From contig JAIUCV010000019.1 of the NCBI GenBank assembly GCA_026724425.1, positions 13,521,881 to 13,585,880 on the forward strand: a stretch of 64,000 nt of DNA. Direction: 5' to 3'. Every line of letters starts with the position of its first letter. The stretch's first letter is position 1. Of the stretch, positions 55,963-64,000 are shown one piece after another. The notes below the pieces were generated by a model, which had not been told where the DNA came from, did no database searches, and saw only the letters and a list, made by a program, of their open reading frames with translations. A program made the translations under genes and the position numbers. Origin of the DNA: Erythrophleum ivorense (Eukaryota; Streptophyta; Magnoliopsida; Fabales; Fabaceae).

Positions 55963-57299
55963 TTCTGACTGTGACTTATTTTATCCTACCTCGCCTATTA
56001 AAAAAAATAAAACTTCTTTTAAACATATGTCCAAAGTAAGACCCTTTCCTTCTAGACTTCCTCTCAAGACATGCACCCCACCATTATGTTTAGAAGGCTT
56101 TGATCAATGAAACCCAAAAGTCTAATCACTGGAAGACTTCCCACACACCATCATCATAAACAATGCTATAGACCACACATCTGCACATGAAAGCACGTCC
56201 GCCACCACTTTTCGTAGTTGTTTGCCCAAAACTAGTCACTACGATCTCCTCCATTAATTTTTGATGTTGATTGGTTGTTTCCTTACTTCCTTGATTGTTA
56301 TTATATTACCAGATGTATTTCTAAGAACTCCCTTCCATCTAAACAATTATCTCTATCTCTAAAAATTTCAAGTCAAGTATTTTCTCCTTTACTATTAATG
56401 GTTCTTCTATAATTACCTCTAAAAAGTTACATCTGTTCAATTATAGTTCAAGGGACAAGGTCATTTAGACCATTTAAGTTAGAAAGGGATTGACATCCTA
56501 CTATAAATAGACCAAATTGGATGAAAATTGATGCCCAACTATATGCTTTGTTGTGACATTGTCTTTACTCTCAATTACTCCCTATGTACTAGCCTTATAA
56601 AACTTGTTACGAGGTTTGTAATAAGGGTACCTCAGTGTATAGTAATGATATTCAACATTATTATAATGATTTGACCTTGTCCATCTTAAGCATCAAGATA
56701 TAGGTACTACCACTTATGTATTGAGAATTAATTCTCTTAAACATGCGTTTAGATCTTTAATACCTGTTATAGCATCAACAACATATCAAGGGAAACAATG
56801 GGACAAATTTTTCATGGTTATGACTTTGATTAATCTTCAACCTAATCTTGACCTTATTCGAGACCAGTTTTGGTAGGTTCCACTATTCCTATTTTAGATT
56901 ATGCTCTCACTCACTTGGTATGCATTTCTTCTACAAATGTGCTTATTATGAAGAAATTAAATGCCCTTGTTCTAAATATTTTAGCCTTAATTTCTTAAAC
57001 TAGTGATGAAGGGAATCGAGAAAGAAAAGGATGCAGTATTAGTTATCAAAAACGCCTCAGTCTACACATTATAATAAATTGGGTCATATACATGATCATT
57101 GTTGGTCCATTCATCATCATCTATCTTGCACTATGAATGTTGCACAAGCATCAATTGAGACGATTGAGAACCAAGTCCATTAATCCATTACATTGACTGG
57201 TGATGATTTCAATAAGTATTTATGTTATCAGATGGCCAAGTAATCCCTAACTATTGCCCTAGTTGCCCAATTGTAATTTCGTTGTTTGCCTTACTCTAC

Positions 57300-60200
57300 T
57301 CCTCTCTTAGGCTATAAGTTATTGACTTAGGTGCCTTTGATCATATCTTTAGTAATAAAGATCTCTTCTCTTGCATTTCTACTTTTATTTTTTTTTTCAT
57401 ATTACTCTAGCCAATGGTTCTAAAATTGTTTCTAAAGGCATTGGTTAGTCTACCATTCTTCCCTCCATGACTTTAGATTCTATTCTTTATATCTTTGAGT
57501 ATCCCTTTAACTTTGTTTCTATCAGTAAGTTAACTCATACCCTTAATTACTTCATTACTTTTATTGATAAATGTGTTTTCTTTGTAGGATCAAAGTACAG
57601 GTTTAATGATTGGCATAGGGTGTGAGTCATAAAGGCTTTATCATCTTACATCATTAATAGCTTGCACAACTACTTCTCTATCTCTTATACACAATCACTT
57701 AAGCCATCCTAACCTCTCTAAACTCCAAAAAATGTTTCCTTCCTTTTCTATTTTGACATCATTAAAATGTGAATCATGTCAACTTGATAAACAAACTCAT
57801 GTTTCGTTTCCAAAGCATGTCAATAATTGGGCTGCATCTCCTTTCAAACTTGTTCATTCTAATGTTTAGGGTCCATGTCATGTTTTGTCTATTGTATAAC
57901 CTTTATTTATGACTATATTCTCATTGCATTTGGCTATATTTAATGAAGAATCATTATAACATCTTTTCAATTTTTCAATCTTTCTGTGTTGAAATGAAAA
58001 ATCAATTTGGGGCCTCTATATCTGTTTTACAAAGCGATAATGCACATGAATATTTTTTTACTCCATTTTAAAATTTTATGTCTTCACAAGGAATTCTTCA
58101 TCAATCTTCATGTATGCATACACCATTACAAAGTGGAGTAGCCAAGTGCAAAAATCATTATCTTTTTAAGATAGCTCGTACTTTGCTCTTTCATTCTAAT
58201 GTGCCCCTCCGTTTTTAGGGTGATATCCTAACTACTTGCTATTTAATTAACCGTATACCTTCCTCTGTATTACAAAATTAAGTTCCCCACTTTATTTTGT
58301 TTCCCTCTAAATCTCTTTATTTTGGTTGCACTTGTTTTGTTCATAATCTAGGCCTTAGCAAAGATAAACTTACAGCTAAATTTATCAAATATGTCTTCCT
58401 TAGGTATTCTCGCTTTTAGAAAGGATATTGGTCTTACTCTCCAAAAACTAAAAGGTGTTTTATGTCTATCGATGTGATATTCTTTGAAATATTTCCTTTC
58501 TTTTCCTCTGCTATAAATTAGCATAATTTAATATCTAAAATTCTTCCACTGTCTTACATCAATTCTCCAGCAACCACTCCCATTCATCATTTCAAGCTTA
58601 TCACTTCCTCACCCTTACCTTTTTGAAGGCTCTACTGATATAGTTATTGACTCACCTTTTACTTCAACACTAACCCCTGCCTTAACCTTACCTTTCTTTG
58701 AGAGTCCTCCCATTACCTTTGTAAAGTCACTCACTTAACTCATAATCCTCATCCCATTTATAATTTTTTGAATTATCATTATTTGTCTACATCCTATTAT
58801 AATTTTGTGTCTTTTTTGGATTCTGTTTCTATTCTCAAATTATCAATGAGTCATTCTTTCATTCTGGTTAGTGACAAGTAGTGCTTAATGAAATAGCTAC
58901 CTTGCATTCTAATGGCACTTAAGATTTAGTCTCTTTATCTTTAAGCAAATCCACAGTTGGTTGTCGGTGCATATATACTATTAAGGTTGGCCCTAATAGG
59001 AACATTGATCATCTAAAAGTTCGTTTAGTTGCCAAATGATATACTCAAAAAATGTTGCTTGATTATGGTATTATGGTGACACTTTTTCTTAAATAGCTAA
59101 AATTGCTTCTATCTACTTATTACTCTACATAGCTACTATGTGTTATTGGCCTTTTTATTAGCTTGATATAAAAAATGCTTTTCTCCAATATGAACTTGAA
59201 GGGAGGTTCATATGGAGCCACCATTAGGATTTATTACTCAAGGGGAGTTAGGAAACATTTGCTAACTATGTCACTCTTCATGGGTTGAAACGACATCCTT
59301 AAGCTTGGTTTGGCAAGTTCAACTTAATTATTTAAGAGTTTAGGAAGGTCCAAAGTAAGGTGGATCACTTTGTGTTCTTTTAGTACACCTTATCTAATCA
59401 ATGCATCTACCTAGTCATTCATATGGATAACACCATCATTATAGGCAATTATCAAAATGGTATTATTTTGCTTAAACAACATCTATTATGTTCTTTTCAG
59501 ACTCAGGATCTAGGAAAACTAAAATATTTTATGGGACTTGTAGTGGCCTAACCTCATACTGAGGTTGTTATATCGCAGAGAAAATATGCTTGAGATATAT
59601 TAGATGAAATAGGTATGTTAAATTGTAAATTGGTTTATACTCTTATGGATTCGAATGTCAAACTCTTGCCAGAACGAGAAGAGCCCCTTGCAAACCTTAG
59701 TAGATACCAAAAATTGGTTAGAAAACTTAACTATCTTATTATTGCTTGCTCAAATATCTCTTTTACTGTAAGTATAGTTAATCAATTCTTACAATCTCTA
59801 TATGGTAGTCATTAAGATACTCTAATTCACATCCTTAAATATATTAAAAGAGCTTCAGGCTAAGGATTGTTACATGAAAATAAGGACAACTCTCATGTGA
59901 TTGGTTATAGTGATAGATTAAGATAGTTCTCCTATTGATAAATGATCCACTTTAGGGTATTATGTCTTCATTAAGGGTAATATAGTCTCCTGGAAGAGTA
60001 AGAAACAAGATATAGTTACAAGGCCTAGTGTAGAAACTGAGTATTATGCTATGACTTTAGTAACATGTGAACTTATATTATTAAAGCAACTTCTTCAGGA
60101 ATTGAGGTTTGGACGTATTGATCAAATATAATTGATGTATAATAACCAATCAATAATGCATATTACTCCCAATATAGTGTTTCATTAGAGCACTTAACAT

Positions 60201-60370
60201 ATTAAAGTCGATTGTCACTTTATAAGAGGGAAGATTCAATCTGGGTGTCTTGCTACCAAGTGTGTTAGTTTAAATGACCAACTAGTAGATATGTTCACTA
60301 AATCTCTTAGGAATCCTTGGATTAACTACTTTTGTAGCAAGCTTGGTGCATATGATTTATATGCTTCAAC
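57300..60370 (+). pseudogene. Broken copia Pol: protease, integrase, RT, RNase H remnants
   Basis: In order: protease IDLGAFDH (57321-57344; Asp kept, usual Ser changed to Leu); GAG-pre-integrase and zinc region HNHLSHPNLSKL and CESCQLDKQTH (57690-57800); integrase core QSDNAHEYF (58030) and GILHQSSC...SGVAKCKN (58090-58155), where the catalytic Glu before RKN is Lys; RT with DIKNAFLQ (59164) and HMDN (59419-59430) in place of YVDD; then GKLKYFMGL, a 66-codon open piece (59615-59815) with SRYQKLVRKLNYL, RNase H VETEYYAM (60029), HIKVDCHFIR and DMFTKSL near the end. In-frame stops separate these blocks. Upstream, 55970-57300 presumably held gag but is too decayed to define. Confidence 0.85.
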
Positions 60371-60377
60371 TTGAAGA

Positions 60378-60649
60378 TGAGTATTAGAAAATTGTGTTAG
60401 TTATGATAAGTATTTATCTTGGATTAGTTATTATCTTATATAATTTCTTTTTTTATTATTTAGTAGGACAAGATAAATATTTAAATTTAAAAGTATTGTA
60501 ACTATCTTATCTTATCTTATCACTTCTTAATTTGAGGGATTTAAAATTTAGGAATTTGTTACTACACTTGTATATATATATATATATACCCATAAGAATG
60601 AAACACATAGACTATTTATTCAATCACCTATCTTTTCTTTAGTTTTTCA
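60378..60649 (+). repeat. 3' LTR of the copia element
   Basis: TGAGTATTAGAAAATTGTGT to TTTTTCA. The preceding CTTCAACTTGAAGA looks like an eroded copia polypurine tract. It carries a TA microsatellite at 60571-60588 and is followed by the TSD ACATT. Confidence 0.75.
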
Positions 60650-60654
60650 ACATT

Positions 60655-63600
60655 CAAATACCACCTTACTACAGCCAAAATCCCATGCCAATATGAAACC
60701 ATCTAATGAAGAAGATCATAAGAAAAGAAAATTAATCAACTTGTATAGATATATATTAAATAACTCACAAGCATCATAATTGTATCAAAACTCAATCAAA
60801 AAGGTCTAGCAAATGCCATTTATGAAGATAAACTTGTCTTGATACCTTTATAGAGGATTTCTAATTTATGATTGTGGAAGAACATTGCAACAATAGTGAA
60901 CTTCTAAAGCTTTTGTGCAAATTTTCTTCCTCTTAAGCTATCATATCCTTCCTCCCTTATCTAAATATGTAATGAACTCACTCTTCAACTCATATTATCA
61001 ATCGCACAAATGATTCCCATGATGTTCTCTCCCTCAACATTATTGACGTTTGAAGGAAGAAAAGAGAAATACATAAGGAGAATAGACTTTGTGTAATACG
61101 AGTAAATTTGGACACTTGAGACAATGATTATAGATACCAAATCACAAAGCCTGCATTAAAGGAAACTTGTATGGAACCAATCTGGATCTTCTCGTGTTTA
61201 GTGTGAATTGAACGTTATTATGTTGACAAGTGATGGAGAAAAGAAGAAATAGGTGAAAAAAGAAAAAAGAAGTTATATTAACACTCTTAATCCTTTGTAT
61301 CATCTCTCTCTTTTTAGGGGACTATTTTATAATCTTTACCTAAAAAAATTAGATTAAAAAAAAGTCTTGCCAAACTAACTCAATCTAGTCCAATTCTAAA
61401 TCAAACTGAATTAGGCTAGGTTAGGTATTAAGCATAAATATATTTGTCCAATGTCAAACTAGCTCAAGTATTGAACTAAGCTAAAACCTAACTCAACTAA
61501 ACCAGTATACATCTCTAAATTAAATACTATTAATATCTATTTATCATATTTTAGGTTGTAATAGATAATAATAAACATTTAAAAAAATTGTCAAATACCT
61601 ATGCAAATTCAAGTTTGATTGGTGTACAATGAAATATAAGATAAAAAAATATCCATAATTATCTTAACATAATCAATTTAAATAGTTTTAAAATTACAAT
61701 TTGTTCTATTCTAAGTAAATTTAAGTGCGTTTGTATGTGTATATTAACAACCACTAAATAATTTATATTATAATGTAATAAAATAAACTAGCCATGTCAT
61801 TTCATGGATTTTTTCTCTAGAACAAGTTCCATTTTATTGAAAAATGTTTCTTCTATTATTAAAAATTTTATTTTCATGAAAAAATGTTTTCTATAAATGA
61901 TAAAAAAAATTTATAAATCTTCTATATAATATATTAAAACAACAACTACGGAAGTGAATAGTATAAGCAAAGAAAAGGATAGTAAATAGTTACGGAAGAT
62001 CAGTAAGAAATCCGTGGGTCTAGCAAATAAGACTGAGAAAAAAGCTCAACATAAAGAAAGTTAGACATAAGGATGATAAGGTGGTTGAGACTTGCTTTTA
62101 AGGTGTTGACTCCAACTTAGGGTGCTACCTTGTGAAACCCAGAATGATAGAATGTAGTGTAGCCTCAAAATAATGTAAGATAAGAATACCAGCAATGAGA
62201 CACATAACGAGTGATCTAAAAAAGGTATACCTCATAGGTAACATCTAAAGGTAAATATGGGTAGCCCAATAATTGAGGCTCAGAAAAGAATGAGAATAGT
62301 TAGTAAGCTACAAGTCTGATGAGATAACCAGTAGCATCATTTCAGGTGAGATATGGGAATGAAAGGCTCAGTGAAAGTTCTCCCTGGATCGAGAAAGAAA
62401 AAATAAGACATCCTGATGTCGGGGAAACCACCCAGTAGTGGTCAGTAAATTCCCTTAGATAGACCCCCTGAGTCATAAAGTATAATGAAAAGGGAAGCGA
62501 GGAAGAGCTAAGAAACTAGCTACAAAAAAGATACCTTCGCTTTAGTAATGATTAAATGCATAGACTAAACCTAGAAAGATAAATAAATAAGGGTCTGATA
62601 ATTAATCAGACGAGTTCCCTAATATGAGAACGATAAGGAGTTATGGCACATGAGTGATTAGAGCATCCAATAGAGCATAAGCTTTTAATAAGATAAAGTC
62701 TGGACATTAAGAATAAGTGTCCTAGATTGGATTATTAAAACCCTAAAAATAGTATATTGTGCTCTTGGGGAGAGGCTAAAGAGGCTGAATAGAAAGAAAG
62801 CTCAACTCTGATCCGAACATATAAATAAGGTGAGATGGACAGTTAGTGCCTTAGTACTCTTAGGGAAGCTCGAGAGAGCTAGAGACCACCTAAGAAGATG
62901 AATCTCGTATTATGTAAAGAAAGAGTGTAAGCCGAAAGTGCCATAAGATGAAATTTTTGAGATTATATGAAATAGAATTTTCCTTACCAAGAGATGGTCT
63001 AGTTAAGAGCAGAGTAAGAGTATAAAGAAAAGTAGACCCCCTTGACATTCTAAAGAGTGAATAAGTAGAGGAACCCTGGGAAAAGGCAGCTGCTCTTAAG
63101 CGTAAAAAAACCTGAACTGGCAATAGAGATAGCCAGTAGCAGAGTATCTTTTTACCTAAGTAAAAGGATAGAAAAGGTAAAAACAAATAGAAGATATGAC
63201 AGTATTCAAGCTGAGGACATACTAGATTGAGAATAGATATTTAGTTAATGTGCTTGAATACTTAAGAAAGCACACTTATCCTTGGCATAGACGCCCTTCT
63301 ATCATGATAGCACCCGAAGTAAAAAATAGTCGGGCAATACAGAGAGATCTTAGTATGAAACAGAGGAAGAATCTTATTTTCCCCGAACACTCTACGAGAA
63401 TAGGGTAGATAGAGAAAAGTAAGAAAGGAATACTTTAGATTATTGGAAAACTTGTAATATATTGGCGATAATGGCTCTGAGCTCAGTCATGAAGTGCCAG
63501 TATATTAATGTTTGATGTTATGATTTTCTTACAACAATGGTTACATGATATTGGGTCTAGCCAACCCAGTAGTAATGTGACTTGAGTACGTGGCAAACGA

Positions 63601-64000
63601 TGGCATCAATCATCAAAGTGTCCCAATAATCGAAAGGTATTCTAGCTAGTAAAATGACAAGATAAGTCAGAAATGAAAGGTAAAGGAATTCCAGTAATAT
63701 CAGAATGATAAGAAAAAGCATGCAGAGAGGAATTCCTAATAAAGAATGTTCAGATTCAGATAGCATGAATTCAGTATGTATAGCCTGAGTCCCTTATAGT
63801 ATATGTAAACAAAATAAAAAAAAACCAGAGCATAGCCTCTCTCTTGCCATAAATGTTAACCACACTCAGAGTGTGAAATGCCCTAGTGCCAAGGCACTTA
63901 AAAGCAGAACGTAGGCATAGTTAGAAACTGCAAGATATGAGAGAAAAGTTAAAACAAGTACATGTAAAGTAAGTGAGTCAATAGAGTAAGAAAAGAAAAC
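60655..64000. other. Unassigned repetitive-looking DNA to the window end
   Basis: No gene seen. 61340-61530 holds AACTAACTCAA and CTAACTCAACTAAACC-like words and ends GTATACATCTCTA, reminiscent of an eroded hAT-like end. From about 61960 to 64000 the plus strand is rich in A and G with few CpG, and all frames are short. This may be a decayed retroelement interior whose boundaries lie outside the window. Confidence 0.4.

Larger units (their letters stand above)
55680..60649 (+). mobile_element. Dead Ty1/copia retrotransposon, 4970 bp
   Basis: Two LTRs (about 275 and 272 bp, roughly nine-tenths identical by eye) flank a broken Gag-Pol on the plus strand, with the perfect 5-bp TSD ACATT outside (55675-55679, 60650-60654). 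The integrase-before-RT order is that of Ty1/copia. Many stops and frameshifts and several lost catalytic residues make it inactive. I did not find a convincing primer site after the 5' LTR. Confidence 0.85.

Noticed and set aside
55868..56110. 80-codon frame starting in the copia 5' LTR
   Set aside because: It begins in a GT/GCA-rich microsatellite of the LTR and has no copia or host motif.

Overview
The window is nuclear DNA of a flowering plant, probably a eudicot. It is AT-rich and contains one split receptor-kinase gene with GT...AG introns. The rest is mostly plant LTR retrotransposons (Athila-like Ty3, Tekay/Del-like LTRs, Ty1/copia), SINE-like and hAT-like pieces, and a 23-N assembly gap. 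I cannot name the species.

Layout. 1-1333 is a fragment of a repetitive LTR, followed by the N gap (1334-1356). 1357-3250 is an AT-rich promoter region carrying the same word block several times. 3251-16600 is the only host gene I can support: a six-exon leucine-rich-repeat receptor-like kinase of the non-RD (LRR-XII, FLS2/EFR/Xa21-like) type. Its joined exons give an open frame of 1235 codons. An LRR module inside it was tandemly duplicated, and the second copy has decayed and received a 4392-bp solo-LTR-like insertion (7229-11620, TSD TTTCA) and a smaller MITE-like insertion. 18498-28105 is an old, non-coding, minus-strand LTR element (LARD-like) with a tRNA-iMet primer site. 29115-44913 is a second solo LTR (TSD ATATA). 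Nested in it is a young, apparently complete Athila-like element at 30715-43951 (13237 bp, LTRs of 1438 bp with no difference seen by eye, TSD AAATA). That element carries an intact Gag-Pol and a second intact ORF in the env position. After it come a SINE-like fragment (46277-46440), a hAT-like MITE (48783-49490), another LTR (51899-55202, TSD ATATA), a dead Ty1/copia element (55680-60649, TSD ACATT) and unassigned repetitive DNA to the end.

Most interesting signal. Three LTRs of different sequence each carry a cluster of 14-bp palindromes laid out the same way: neighbours 21-22 bp apart (two helical turns), with about 46-52 bp between pairs. In the young Athila-like element the core is GCCGCGGC, with six copies per LTR and ten more just upstream of the 3' ORF. 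In the LTR at 51899-55202 the consensus is TTCGC-TATA-GCGAA, partly decayed by CpG-type transitions. In the LTR at 7229-11620 there are four decayed copies around GGTCGCGACC, spaced 21, 51 and 21 bp. In the Athila-like element the internal array is followed by a CT-rich leader, a likely 735-bp leader intron and the 3' ORF, so it may be a second, internal expression module. I do not know whether this architecture has been described; the layout is read directly from the sequence and its function is inference.
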